NCBI RefSeq assembly: GCF_000321225.1
Contig: NW_004450404.1
Coordinates: 1,031,848 to 1,095,847 of the forward strand
Origin: Odobenus rosmarus divergens
Lineage: Eukaryota; Chordata; Mammalia; Carnivora; Odobenidae
Direction of reading: 5' to 3'
Length of the DNA: 64,000 nucleotides
The notes beneath the pieces were generated by a model. That model ran no database searches. It saw only the letters and a list, made by a program, of their open reading frames with translations, and was not told the origin of the DNA. The position numbers were made by a program, and so were the translations under genes. Shown here piece after piece: positions 1 through 11,765 of this stretch. Position 1 is the stretch's first letter. Every line of letters begins with the position of its first letter.

Positions 1-1285
1 TTTCAAACTTGGGAGTGAGGAAAGGAGACACTGACGCTGTGAGCTTGGAGGAATAGCCCAATAAGCTTGTGACCACCCACGACTTTCAACCATGAGACAT
101 TTATAGAGGTTTACAGTCGCAGAGGTTGCAAACCAGAGACCCTGTGACCACACACAACTGCTGATTCATTTTGCCTGCGGGAAGTATGAACTGGCGGGGG
201 TGCAAATTGTTTGCAAAGACAAGCATCTTAACATCGAGAGTCTTACCCGAAGCTGGCTAATAGCCTGGTGTCTGTAGGCATGTGAATTTCCACCATAGGA
301 GCCCTGTCACATACCAGCCTGGATGAACATCGAGGTCTCTTAAATCCAAAACCTCTCTGGCAATTCCATCTAGATTATCAGATAACTAGCAATTTAACAC
401 ATTATAGCTTATTTTTTTTTTACTTTAGTCTTGATTTACGTGAAAAAATATTAATGTTGCAAATAACCAAAAGTGGTAAGTGAAATGAACTAAATATATA
501 TAGTGGATAGGAATTCAATCTACAATTTCATGAAGAATTGCCAGTATTTGTACCAATGAATAGCCTGATGAGCAGAAACCATCATTTTCTAGGACTTGTA
601 CTCTCACAGAATGCTCAGGATTCAGGTGAAAGAGATTACTGACCTATGTAAGTCGTTTGCTTATGCAGCCAAGACAGCTGATGGACACAATTTAAAATGA
701 TTATCTGTGCAACCTCAAATAACTGTCGGGCAATCTCTGATGCACCCCTGCACACTTTTTAATCTCTTCTTTTCTCTTTCTTTCCCATCTTTTCCTCCCC
801 TCTCTCCTTCTCCCAAGTACCATATTATGTTCCTTCTTCTCTATCTGGCCTTCACTAGACTGGACCACTGGGAGCCATTTCTTGGTTATATTGGTGGCCT
901 TTGGGGCTAAGGACACTGATAGTCCTTACCATCACCGCACCAGAGGCAAATGGCCCTGTCCCACCCACCCCTCTGTGATTCATAAAGAAATGGGAAGAGG
1001 AATGTGACAGAGTGATGAATGTTTCAGAGAATAAAAACATATATCCAAAATGTCATGAATATGTATTTATTTTAGAGGAACACATTTGAATTTGCAACCT
1101 AAGACCCCTCAATACTTCATTTCTCATGAGTAACGAAATAATGTGGATAAAAGTATTAAAAATGACTGACCTTTGGGCCTCTGCTGTAGCACACACAGTA
1201 AAATAAGTCTGAAACAAAATATATATATATATAGGTTCCTTTGACAGTTGAGAATGTCAGACAAAACAACCTAGGACTTATCACA
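1..1285. other. Unassigned non-coding DNA
   Basis: I recognise no gene or repeat family here. The only structure is a short AT dinucleotide run at 1219-1233. Open frames at 701-1040 overlap on both strands, have no domain and look like chance frames. Confidence 0.5.
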
Positions 1286-1289
1286 GCCT

Positions 1290-1660
1290 CATAGAATCTT
1301 AGAATCACAATAACCCCTAGGGATCATCCAATTCACAGTGCTATCAGATTCCTGATGTATCATCAAAGCTACTGGGGGGGGGGGCAGTCTCTGCTTGCAT
1401 CTTGCTACTGTTGAGAACTCGCTACCACACAAGGGAGCTCATTCTGGAGCCCTAATTTTAAGAAACGTTTGGTTTTACATGAAGGAAAATCTATCCCCTT
1501 GTAACAGCATTCCACTGTGATATCCAGTTCTGACTCTGGATCCATCCAGTTCTGACTTCTGGAGGAAAGGAACTAGTTTATTCAATCTTTTATATGACAG
1601 ATTTGGGGAATTTTGAATACATTTCGCCTCAGGAACACAGAACTCCACGCTTTCCCCCAA
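1290..1660 (+). repeat. Probable L3/CR1-like ancient LINE remnant
   Basis: The segment resembles the 3' end of the mammalian L3/CR1 family: a block like ATAGAATCTTAGAATCACA, then an 'AGCTCATTCTGGAGCCCTAAT' type block and CCTTGTAACAGCATTCCACTG. It is strongly diverged. A run of about 11 G at 1374-1384 interrupts it. The family call is by memory and moderate at best. Confidence 0.4.
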
Positions 1661-1664
1661 ATAG

Positions 1665-2313
1665 AAACAGTAATGATAAACAAGGTATAGGATGTACTAT
1701 GATTACCTCACTTAAGGTTTGCAGGGCTTTGTTTAGCTCTGATCGTCTGTTAATAAAACGAGAGAAATTGACATGAAGGAGATCATTGGTGATGTTAAAT
1801 TCAAAACAAGTTAGATTTTTAGCAATTAAATTAAGCCTATGGTATTTATTGCTTCCAGTGTTCACTTTGAAGAAACACTGGGCATACTAAGAGATTCCTA
1901 TGTGAGAAAAATAAATTATTTATATGACAAGGGAAACTAACCAGACAGAAGCTCTATCAGTTCTAGCCAACAGCAAGATATAAATTATGGTTGAACAATC
2001 TTGTTATTCATTAGGATCCTGCAACCCCCAGGCAGCTTCTTCTGGCAGAGGGCCCAAGGAAGAGTTGGCCCGAGGTAAAATTTCTGAGAGGAGTCCACCA
2101 CTCGCCATGGGGGCCCTGCACCCCTGATTTCTTCCTCACTCCCTCTCCACCTGACCCCACCTGCCCTCTAGCACTCTCTAGTCCCCCTTCCCTTCCTCAT
2201 CACTCCTCTTCCAGAATTTCCCTCATTCCTCTCCTCCAATCCCACTCAAACAACACTTTTATTTCTTCAATGTGGAAGAGCTTCACAGGAAGTTAGGATA
2301 AAAGAAATCTAGT
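1665..2313. other. Unassigned non-coding DNA
   Basis: No gene or repeat recognised. The stretch at 2100-2270 is rich in CCT/CTC but has no repeat unit and no useful frame. Confidence 0.45.
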
Positions 2314-2330
2314 TAAAGAATTCACTCTAG

Positions 2331-2490
2331 GGGCACCTGGGTGGCTCAGTAGGTTAAGTGTCTGCCTTCAGCTAGGGTCATGATCTCAGACTCCTGGGAT
2401 GGGCTGTGTCAGGCTCCCTGCTCAGTGGGGAGCCTGCTTCTCCCTCCCTCTGCCCCCTCTCTCAAATAAATAAAATCTTAAAAAAAAAAA
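2331..2490 (+). mobile_element. Can-SINE, full head to poly(A)
   Basis: It has the head GGGCACCTGGGTGGCTCAG, the CT-rich middle and an AATAAAATCTT-A10 tail. Target duplications of about 15 bp (taaagaattcac, one mismatch) lie at 2314-2328 and 2491-2505. It inserted directly beside an older MER20. Confidence 0.96.
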
Positions 2491-2505
2491 TAAAGAATTC
2501 ACGCT

Positions 2506-2731
2506 GGGCAATCGTTCTCAACTGGGGGGGGGGGACGGACTCTGTCCCCCAGGGGGCATTGGGCAATATCTGGAGATGTTTTTGATTGTCACAATTGGGG
2601 GCCGGGTGTTACTGGCATCTAGTGGATAGAGGTCAGGGATCTGTTACACATCCTACAGTGCAAACACGGCCCTGCATAATAGAGAACTATCAGGTCCAAA
2701 ATGTCAATAGTGGCGAGGCTGAGAAACCCAG
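2506..2731 (+). mobile_element. MER20-like hAT-Charlie non-autonomous DNA transposon
   Basis: About 220 bp, opening with a GTTCTCAACTGGGGG end and closing with GAGGCTGAGAAACCCAG. Between them are TGGCATCTAGTGGATAGAGG and AAAATGTCAATAGTGGCGAGG, which match the MER20 type. Such copies are old and immobile. Some MER20 copies act as regulatory elements in placental mammals, but nothing here shows activity. Confidence 0.75.
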
Positions 2732-3042
2732 CTCCAAGGGATGGGCAATAGTTCTAGGTAGTTCCAGAGAAGGTCTGGAGGAAAGAAGAGCAGGATTGTG
2801 GCAACAATAAGTAGTCAGCTAGCTTTTCTAGCTGGAAGAACCCGCTCCTTCTTAACTGTGCTCAGAGATTACCTTTCTGGGGGTCTCCCTGGCCCCTGGG
2901 TTCAAGTCCAACCATGCTGCCTGCTCTATATTTAGATATGTAGAACATCCTTTGGAACCCTGAATATGTCACATTTCTTGTAGGGATTGTACTGTATTGT
3001 TATTTGTTTGCATCCTAGGTCTATCCTACCAGACTCTAGATT

Positions 3043-3218
3043 CCTGGTTCTAAAAACTGGCCTCACGCTGGAACCATCACGGGGGTATTCAAAAATACCA
3101 ACGTCTGTGTCCCAGCCCCCAAATACTGATCTAATTGTTACAGAGTGTGCCTGGACATCAGGATTTTTAAAAGCTCCCAAGGTGATTTTAATATGCAGCC
3201 AGGGTAGAGAACCATTGT
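3043..3218 (+). mobile_element. MER5B-like hAT-Charlie non-autonomous DNA transposon
   Basis: About 176 bp between a CCTGGTTCTAAA-type end and AGGGTAGAGAACCATTG. The inner block ATCAGGATTTTTAAAAGCTC followed by CCAAGGTGATTTTAATATGCAG is typical of MER5B. Its length fits the family's usual 178 bp or so. Confidence 0.7.
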
Positions 3219-3410
3219 TCTAGAACCAGTTTTCCATCCTGAGAGTTGGGTTTATCCCCAAGGCCAAACACATAGTAGGTGCTCAACAAACAAATGTTTC
3301 ATGGCTGTAAATGAACTCCTCTATATTTCAAGTCTAGTAATTAAGATGAATTACAAGTATGCAAATTTGTGTTCTATTTATTAATTTGTGAGTTTAAAAA
3401 AATGTATCTT

Positions 3411-3600
3411 GGGGCGCCTGGGTAGCTCAGTCAGTTAAGCGTCTGCCTTCAGCTCAGGTCATGATCCCAGAGTCCCAGGATCGAGCCCTGCATCAGGCTT
3501 CCCGCTCAGCGGGGAGTCTGCTTCTCCCTCTGATCCCCCTCCTTCTCATGCTCTCTCTCAAATAAAATAAATAAAATCTTTTTGAAAAATTTAAAAAAAT
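3411..3600 (+). mobile_element. Can-SINE
   Basis: Full copy with head, A/B-box region and CT stretch. The A-rich tail is degenerate (AAAATCTTTTTGAAAAATTTAAAA). Imperfect target duplications (aaaaaatgtatctt / aaaaaatacatctt) lie at 3396-3410 and 3601-3615. Confidence 0.95.
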
Positions 3601-3937
3601 TAAAAAATACATCTTATCAATATTTTTTCCCATCTAAAGTTTAAGATACTTCTAGGACACTGATATCTTCTGCTTTTTATTTCACACATATGTTTTGAAT
3701 AGCTAGGAAAGCTACATTTTTATCAGGAGTTCAAAAAATAGGCATAAAGGACAGAAATACCACTCCTGCCCATCCCAGTTCTCACTAGTTTAACTGTTTG
3801 CTGCTACACAGTCACTCAGGGGAGCCCTAGAGATGTTTGATATCCCCCAGGGGGAATCCTAAGGTTCCCCTCCAGCTATGCATTGCTGACTCAATGGAAG
3901 CAGCCAGGTCAAAATGCTAATTGAAAGGATGACCCTT

Positions 3938-4141
3938 GGGGCGCCTGGGTGGCTCAGTTGGTTAAGCGACTGCCTTCGGCTCAGGTCATGATCCTGGAGT
4001 CCCGGGATCAAGTCCCACATCGGGCTCCCTGCTCAGCGGGGAGTCTGCTTCTCCCTCTGACCCTCCCCCCTCTCATGCGCTCTCTCTCTCTCTCTCATTC
4101 TCTCTCTCAAATAAATAAATAAAATCTTTAAAAAAAAAAAA
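3938..4141 (+). mobile_element. Can-SINE with perfect 14-bp target duplication
   Basis: Full copy with an expanded (CT)n block at 4080-4108 and a poly(A) tail. The 14-bp duplication aaaggatgaccctt is identical at 3924-3937 and 4142-4155, which suggests a fairly young insertion. It faces the minus-strand SINE that begins at 4181. Confidence 0.97.
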
Positions 4142-4180
4142 AAAGGATGACCCTTAAGAAGAGTTTTGTTTTGTTTTGTT

Positions 4181-4365
4181 TTTAAAGATTTTATTTATTT
4201 GTCAGAGACAGAGAGAGGGAACACAAGCAGAGGGAGCGGCAGGCAGAGGGAGAAGCAGACTGCCCGCCGAGCGGGGAGCCCGATGCGGGGCTCGATCCCA
4301 GGACCCTGAGATCATGACCTGAGCCGAAGGCAGACGCTTAACCCACTGAGCCACCCAGATGTCCC
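4181..4365 (-). mobile_element. Can-SINE, reverse orientation
   Basis: Reading the minus strand gives the whole SINE: the head is at 4365 and the A-rich tail appears as TTTTAAAGATTTTATTTATTT near 4181. A (GTTTT)n run at 4162-4181 lies just outside the tail. Target duplications are unclear. Confidence 0.94.
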
Positions 4366-5298
4366 TTGTTTTGACCTAGGAAAGGTTTTTTTTCTTCAAT
4401 GTCATCACAGATACTCCCCGGAGCTTTTGGATTTGGTTCAAAAGTTGATGAAAATCTCCTTTGAGGGGTAGTAGCAAGATTGAGAGTAGATGGATTTTAT
4501 CTCCGATGCTGCTTCCTTGCACGAGGATGAAGACATGACGTTTCCCCTCCCGGTGACACTCAGGTAAGACTAACTCCGGGCCTAGACTGACATTTTGGCC
4601 TTGTGTCTGACTGGGAGCATCTATATTTGTAATGTATTTCTCATTGTCCGCGCTCGTCCCTGGAAGCTGGTACCTACTTCACAAAGACTTCTCTCTGACT
4701 TTTGAATGACCGACGCTTCATGAAAGCATGAACAAATGGAATACATGGCATCCCACCTTGAACTCTTCTTCCAACCTTTCTGGCTACCAAATCATATTAA
4801 AGCTCAAATACCAATTCAAATTGACCTCTTACATACTTACAGAGCATCAAAAAGAACAGCCTCACAGGGCTATTAGCTGATGACGGGTGACTACTGTCTA
4901 TTTGCTAAGATCTCACAAACCAATTTTCTATAAGCTTTGGGTCTATTTCCTACTCTCAGTTTCTAAAAGTAAAGATAGCTCAACAAGTACCTTTCCATAG
5001 TTGACATCTTAACTTTTAAATCAAGCAGTAGATTACTCACTTTGATTCCCTTAGAGACGGGACTCCAGATAAGGTGTCATTAGCCGTATTTTGACTCTGT
5101 TAGGAGTACAAAATCATTAAGAATATAACAAATATTGTTGTGGGTCTTTTGCACTCTCTAACAAGAAATTGTTCTTCAGTTTCCTTGGCCACCCAAAGAA
5201 CTAGACCCCAAAGACTGAATGCCAACCATATGGAGTATTATCTAGCCAATGATCAAATCCATATTAACTGAGCTACTTTTTGTTTTTATATTTCCTTT
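4366..5298. other. Unassigned non-coding DNA with an exon-like splice-site pair
   Basis: No repeat family recognised. A pyrimidine-rich stretch ending CACAG at 4406-4410 and CTCAG/GTAAGA at 4559-4569 bracket 153 bp (4411-4563). All three forward frames of that block contain stops, so it cannot be an internal coding exon. Confidence 0.4.
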
Positions 5299-5317
5299 AA
5301 AAAATATTCTGAATCAG

Positions 5318-5469
5318 GGTGGGGGGATGGGTTAGTCTGCTGATGGGTATTAAAGAGGGCACATTCTGCGTGGAGCACTGGGTGTTATGCACAAACAATG
5401 AATCATAGAACACTACATCAAGAACTAATGATGTAATGTATGGTGATTAACATAACAATAAAAAATTAA
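5318..5469 (+). mobile_element. Carnivore L1 3' end, severely 5'-truncated
   Basis: About 150 bp of the L1 3' untranslated tail: GATGGGTATTAAAGAGGGCAC, GGAGCACTGGGTGTTATGC, then AACATAACAATAAAAAATT. It is flanked by an identical 19-bp duplication (ending ttctgaatcag) at 5299-5317 and 5470-5488. This is a short target-primed insertion of a relatively recent L1 type. Confidence 0.93.
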
Positions 5470-5488
5470 AAAAAATATTCTGAATCAG

Positions 5489-6509
5489 CAAGTCTAATGT
5501 GCTAATTAATTTCATTATTCCAAGGGTTCCCCGAAAAGAATACGATTAAAGCTCTCCACATGAAAGGTCTCAGACTTAAGATCCCAGTGTAAAGAGGGAA
5601 CTTGGTAGCAGCCTTCACTTCATTTGTAGCACCTTGCTCCTCGCCTGGCACATAGTAGGTGCTCAGGAAATAGTCACTGGAAGAACAAACCACATTTAGC
5701 TGGGATCCTCTGAACCAAGTCTAGGTCATGGGAAGTCTGACTCTACTGCATCTGAATCCCCCATGAGGTGGAACAGGATCAGATTCATAAGACTACTCTT
5801 AGATTCAATATATTTCTTATTGCTAGAAGTTTCTAATATAATTAAAAAATTTTTAAAGGCAATAGGATTCCATCATATAAACATTCAGCAGCAAGTTTAG
5901 TGAAAACTGAAATATGCTTTTTAACAAAGTACCAGGATTACTATGAAGTCAAACCCTCTTGACAAAGCTAGTGATTCGACAACACTTAATTTATTTAAAT
6001 TTGGTCATAAAAGTAAATATGCCGAATACCATGAATAATCTGAGCCTTAAACAAATCTTTAAATGCACAAGCACTTCCTTTTTAATATTGCAATAAAAAA
6101 AAATCTTTAAAACCTACCTGGGTAACATTGCTTTCTTCATATGGAAATATTATCTCACCTCTAAAAAATGCTAAAAATAAATTTGCAAAACAAAATTTGA
6201 GACTTGCATCCTTAGCGCATGAGGATTAATACAACACAGGAAAAGATTATCAGATTAATGAATAATCAAATTTATAAAATAAATGGTTTCATCAAATTCT
6301 TTGCAGTTACTCACATTTACTGTCTTTTCTATCAGAATGGTACTCAATGACCATCAATACAATTTTCAGAAAATGCAAACATAAATTCTATATGGGAATG
6401 CAGAAAGAGAAAAAACTTGCCTCCTTGTCAAGAAATTTTAATCCTACATGCTGCTCATCAGACCTTTTTTCCCATAAAGATGCTAACTTGGGGAACCAGC
6501 TCTAACATT
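5489..6509. other. Unassigned AT-rich DNA
   Basis: A weak MIR/L2-like tail (CCTGGCACATAGTAGGTGCTCA) is at 5646-5667. The rest is AT-rich with no recognised family or gene. Confidence 0.45.
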
Positions 6510-6524
6510 AAAAATCTTTTTGGG

Positions 6525-6714
6525 GGGCACCTATGTGGCTCAGTAGGCTAAGCATCTGCTTTCAGCTCAGGTCACTGTCCCAGGGTCCTGGGATCAAGGC
6601 CCCCATCAGGCTCCCTGCTTAGCAGGGAGCCTGCTTCTCCCTCTTCCTCTGCCCCCCTTGTGCTCCTGCTCTCTCCGTTTCTCTCTCTCAAATGAATAAA
6701 AGAAAATCTTTAAA
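6525..6714 (+). mobile_element. Can-SINE
   Basis: Somewhat diverged copy with head GGGGCACCTATGTGGCTCAG and tail AAAAGAAAATCTTTAAAAAAA. Target duplications aaaaatctttttggg / aaaaatcgttttggg are at 6510-6524 and 6715-6729. Confidence 0.95.
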
Positions 6715-6729
6715 AAAAATCGTTTTGGG

Positions 6730-7150
6730 TTTTCTAGTTGCAGTTACATACACAAAGGAGGGAGAGAAAAAGTGTTTCTCAGAAATTAAGCAGCCTTGTG
6801 AGAGTCTATTTATTCCTTGCCATTTGGTTTTTTTTTTTTTCTCTTTTTAAAATATAGCTACCAAGTGCAATCTCCCCCCTAGGAACAAAGTTAAGATTTT
6901 GCTTTTGAAACCTGAATAGTCTGCAGGGAGAATCTTTTCTTCAGTTGAACAACTCATTGTGGCTTTCATCCCCCAAACGCCAGAAAACTCTGTTCTTAAA
7001 ATGCTCACTTCGGGAAATACAGAACTCAATTTCAGTCAACCTGTATCCTACAGGGTATACTTAGAGGGGCCCCGACTTGATCAGAAAAAAAGAAAATAGA
7101 GACTGCTTAACAGAAGTACACTGTGTGCACTTCATAATCAATGGAGACAG
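6730..7150. other. Unassigned non-coding DNA
   Basis: No recognised repeat or gene. A poly(T) run lies at 6829-6840. Confidence 0.4.
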
Positions 7151-7162
7151 AAAACCGGCCTT

Positions 7163-7371
7163 TTTTTTTTTTTTTAAAGATTTTACTTATTTATTTGACA
7201 CACAGAGAGAGAGAGAGAGCGTGAGCACAAGCAGGGGGAGCAGCAGAGGGAGAGGGAGAAGCAGGCTCCCTGCTGAGCAGGGAGCCCGACGCAGGGCTCA
7301 ATCCCAGGACCCCGGGATCGTGACCTGAGCCGAAGGCAGACACTTAACCGACTGAGCCACCCAGGCACCCC
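7163..7371 (-). mobile_element. Can-SINE, reverse orientation
   Basis: Full copy with head at 7371 and poly(A) read as poly(T) at 7163-7175. Short flanking duplications (aaaaccggcctt / aaaaccagcctctt) lie at 7151-7162 and 7372-7385. Open frames on both strands here are SINE translations. Confidence 0.95.
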
Positions 7372-7416
7372 AAAACCAGCCTCTTGAGCAGAAGGCAAAG
7401 AGGTCATACAAACTAG

Positions 7417-7628
7417 AGCAGGTGTCAGCCATTTTTTTGGTATCCGATCAGATATTTGAGGTTTTGTGGGCCATATGTTCTGTCAGAAATACTCAACTTT
7501 GCAGTTGTAGCATGAAAGCAGCCAAACAATATGTACACGACTTGCATGGCTATGTTCCAATAAAACTTTACTTACAAAAACAGGTGGCAGGTATTTAGAC
7601 TATGGGCAGTAGTTTGTCAACTCCTGAG
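7417..7628 (+). mobile_element. Old ~210-bp MER-type DNA element, copy 1
   Basis: It carries the GTTTTGTGGGCCATAT, ACTCAACTTTGCAGTTGTAGC and TGTTCCAATAAAACTTTA blocks of a common ancient mammalian non-autonomous DNA element. The exact family name is uncertain. Two more copies are at 11161 and 58577. Confidence 0.6.
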
Positions 7629-10154
7629 CTAGAGGGTTGAATGCCTTCTCAGCTCATTTTTATAACAACCCAAAGTACCACTGATGCCCACAGCCAAGTA
7701 CGCAATGGTCCACTTCCACTTAAAATGGCCAACAAAGCCACTGGCCCAGTGACTAACAGGATTTATCTATTTTAGCAACTGTTCTACTGAGAACCTCAAC
7801 TTCGGCATATTCGTACTGAAATCTCAATTAATGCAGTATACAATTATTAAAAGTAAAGATACTTGATATATGCATAGAATTACTTATCCATTTTGGGAAA
7901 AACCCTTCGCTATTAAAAATGTATTTAGTGTGTGCACATGCCAACACCCGCAATTTCTCTCCCTCATCCGTCCGTTCTCCAAGTTCATCCTTCAGTCTTG
8001 TGGCGCGCACGCTGAATTTCATACATGTGCTGCGAGCACAGTGTTAGCAGTGCAACCCGGAACCTTTTGACCCTCAGCATAACTCTGCCTGGTCAGCTCC
8101 CGGTTTTTTCACCAGCCTCTGTTTCCCTTAATGAACTCAGATTGGAACCTGTGAGAAGTGAAGGTTTCTAGTTTCTGGCAGGATACCATGGAATTTCTGG
8201 TGCCAAAAGAGTTGGTTCCCTGATGAGGCTGTTTTCACCAGACACTAAAACAAATGGTCAATTCAGTCACTTAATTGGGGAAAACATTACTCCAACTAGC
8301 TTCCTGGCATCTGTTATTCAAGATGACCGTTTTTCTGGGTTTTTTTTTTTCTAAATGTTCAATTTTCAAAGTTATCAAACATCATGTAGACACAACACTA
8401 AACTAGACATTAGTCACCAGTCCAAAACACAGATGAAGCGTAAAAATAATGCAATTATGGAGAATTCAGTAAGAGAAGGGTAAGAGAAGAGGGAGGGAAG
8501 AAGAGTTACACAATATATGAAAGTGAAATGTAACTAACAAGTCTTTCTCCCCTTTAATCAAAGGCAGCTAATATTTGCCTACCATACTCTACCTGGCACA
8601 TACTATCTGCAGAACGCTCACATCCATAAATCTCACATTCACACAAGTAGAAAAGGTTTGTGGACCATTCTTTTAATGCAAAGTTTTCTTATTTTCGAAT
8701 ACAATCCAACCTTAACCTCTTTTACTTGAAGTTGTTTCCTGTGTTTTTAAAACAAATTATTAAAGGAAACAGAACAAAAGGAACAGAAGAAATGGAAAAC
8801 ATTCCTGTAAGGATTGTTTTTTAAGACTTTAAAATTACAAAATACTTCATTACCTTCCTCCTCTCTCTTCCCGTGATCCAGTACTGACCTGCCACACCAT
8901 GTTTTTATGTTTTTCACATCTGCTTTCATTGGTTTTAATAAGGAAGGGGACCCAACAAGCCAAACCAATGTGAGAAAAATGGTTGTTTCATTCTTTCTGG
9001 CCCATGGCAGAAGGGAAAATATTCCCATTTCAAAAATAGCGTGTTCTCAAGAGATTTCCATCTTCAATTTAAAAAATAGCGACAGTCTGGGTTAAAGATG
9101 GCAAAATACACTCTGGGCACTACTGGAATTAGCAACCAATTAAACTAGGTGTCCGTGAGGTTTTCAACATTCTAGTGGAGTGGTTTATTTTACTTTTAGC
9201 AAAAGACAACACCCTATTTCTAAGCTATAATATTTAAGGTCCTATGGAAAGGCTTGAGGGATTTATATACCAGAAGTGGCTTTCAATAATTAAGTTCATT
9301 ACTAGTTATATTCATGGATCAACTCTAAGGGTATTAGTTACGGATTTAAAGCTATGGCGAAAATATCTGGTGTAGAGCTTCATATTCTCATAGTAAGTTA
9401 ATCCATCATCTCACTAAGCAATGGGATAACTTCAGGCAGATCTAAAATTTGCTTTTGTTTTCATTTGGGACTTCTTAGTAGCCAGGCGATGTGAAAAGAG
9501 ACAAATCAGAGAGATACACATCCCATACTCAACAGGAGAAAAACAAACCTTTTCTCTCTCTGGAGCTCATTTATCTGGTAATGTGTAATGTACACAAGAA
9601 CTAACCTGAGTCATTGCAAATAGATGACAAATTGCAGATATTTCTCTGGGGTTTGACTCCTGCAAAGAAAACAACCCAGCCGGTTAAACATGTCAACACC
9701 TACACTTATATCCTACATTGTCAAGAGAATTCACAAATTTAGGCATCAAACGTGGGCCTAAAATATTATAAGTTGGATATAATTGGCTGGATGAATTCCA
9801 CAAAGACTAGAGGAATGAGAGTTTTCATTTCTTAGTTGGTCAGCTATAGAACTTGATTCTTTACTATTCTTTAGTGTGTCACTGTCTAAGCCCCTACTCC
9901 TCCCTCAAAATTTTTGTTGTCCTGTTCCCCATTAATCCCTCTCCTGTCCAACATAAAAAGAACAGTGTGAATGAAAATCGAGCCTAGAGAATTTAAATGC
10001 AATAGCCCTTACTCATAGATCCTCTTTCCTTTCCTGGGCAGGGGAGTCCATGGACGCTCTAATGCTGGTCCTATTTGCTTATGCAAATATATGTAAGAAG
10101 TAACATCAATGTCATGATGTCACCGCACCTAGGCAAAAACCACAAAATTCAAAA
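7629..10154. other. Unassigned AT-rich DNA within the SINE-free interval
   Basis: 2.5 kb with no recognised gene or repeat. The frame of 93 codons on the minus strand at 8747-9028 has no domain, and its start and stop have no splice or promoter support that I can see. Confidence 0.4.
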
Positions 10155-10330
10155 ACTATTTGCTGAACAACTACCATATTCTACAGGTTTGGGAAGGTTC
10201 CAGATACAGACCCTGCCCTCAACGAGCGTGCCATCTAGTAAGTGATAGTGGGTGGTAAATAAAAAGTTATAGTGAAGGCAAAATGGAGTGATGGCCAGGA
10301 CAACAGACCACACAGGCATACAAAGGAGGG
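10155..10330 (-). mobile_element. L2 LINE 3'-end remnant
   Basis: The reverse complement of the L2 3' region: a diverged 'tgctgaacaactaccatatt' start, then 'cagaccctgccctcaacgag' and '...gtggtaaataaaaagttata'. It is ancient, non-functional and 5'-truncated. Confidence 0.55.
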
Positions 10331-11160
10331 AGAGACAAATGGGAGATGAAGTAAGTCAAAAACTTCATACATATTCACCTAAAAAACACTTTCTCCCTTG
10401 GTGAAAGGAGTAGTACATCTCTTCTTTGATTTGAAGAGAGCTCAAGGTTTACTCCCTAAAAATCTTGCCTTCATTAATTTCATCATTTTGGCCAAGTAAA
10501 AGAAATCTATAGTAAATGTGAGGTGCAAATGTTGATAACGTATTAAGCAAAGGGCCAAGGGAAAAGATTGTTATATTAAGGGATATTTTGCTGTCCTTGC
10601 TGGGTCTGGCTTGGTCAGAATTATGTATGCAATGCCTGATTGCTATTTTATTTCCATTGTACTTTATGAGTGCTTAATTTTTTTCTTAAGAGAACAAGTT
10701 TGGGCACAAACTAAAATTAGAGCTTGTATTAGTGCATGTGAAATGGTTTCTGCCAGAATGATCTGGGTGACATTTGTTGTATAGGCATCATGCTTCAACT
10801 AAGAGTTTTGATTCTGTGAGCAAACTGAATTTAGGTGCCAAAAGTTACCCGACATGTAGAATTCTATATTGTTTCACAGCAATGTTACCCACACCAAAAG
10901 AGAGATTTCATCTTAAATAAACCTGCTTTATTTGTTCTCTGGGTAGTAATGCTTTAAATGTTCTCTATAACCATTGGTCTATTGTTCACTAAGTGTTACA
11001 TTCCATCATCTCTCATCTTTCTCTAAATTTTAGTGGTACCTTTGTTTCCAGTGATGTGTGTCTTTTGCTGCTCATTAACTCAGAATTTTCTTTCCCATTG
11101 TCGGGGCTGTTATCTGTAATTTCCCCCAAGTACATGGCCACAGGTCATCCTTTCAGTCAT
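10331..11160. other. Unassigned AT-rich DNA
   Basis: No gene or repeat that I recognise. Confidence 0.4.
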
Positions 11161-11380
11161 GAGTGAGAAAACTTTGTAAAGGGTCAAATAATAAATATTT
11201 TAGGTTTTGTGGGCCATATAGTCTCTGTCACAACTACTCAACTCTCCTGTTCATTATACCGGAAAAGTAGCCATAGATAACATGTAAACAAATGGGTATG
11301 GCAGTGTTCCAATAAAACTTTATTTACAAAAATAGGTAGTGGGCCATATTTGCCCTGCAGGCCACAGTTTGCTAACCCAT
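11161..11380 (+). mobile_element. Old ~210-bp MER-type DNA element, copy 2
   Basis: The best preserved of the three copies: TTGTAAAGGGTCAAATA, TTTTGTGGGCCATATAGTCT, GTGTTCCAATAAAACTTTAT and an end CACAGTTTGCTAACCCATG. It is in the same orientation as copies 1 and 3. Confidence 0.65.
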
Positions 11381-11649
11381 GCTTTAAATCAACCAGAAGC
11401 TTTTGTTAAGCAAATTACGTATTCCTACTCTTGCACTAGGTACTTAAAAGTACATCCCTTTCTTGATTTCAAAAGAGTTTGAGGTTGACTCCTCTAAGAA
11501 TCTCTCGCTCATAAATTATAACCCATTGATAACCACTAGCACCAGCCCTTTTATTTCCCATGCTTCTTAACCATGTCAGAAACACTTGTGTTATCATTTG
11601 CCTTTATCTGCATACATGTTCATGTTAGTTATCTCTTTGTTTGCCTTGT
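11381..11649. other. Unassigned DNA
   Basis: No recognised repeat or gene between the MER-type element and the L2 tail. Confidence 0.35.
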
Positions 11650-11765
11650 CTCTCCCCAAACTAGAAGATTCTTAAGGGTGGGCATTGTATTTCACCATGA
11701 TTATATAGCTCCAAACACTTAGTACAACTTCAGGTACCCAGTGCATAAACATCTATTCATTAAGA
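11650..11765 (+). mobile_element. L2 3'-end remnant
   Basis: 'aagattcttaagggtgggca' followed by 'acacttagtacaacttcagg' and 'gtgcataaacatctattcatt' follow the L2 3' pattern (length of time since insertion is large, many mismatches). Confidence 0.5.
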
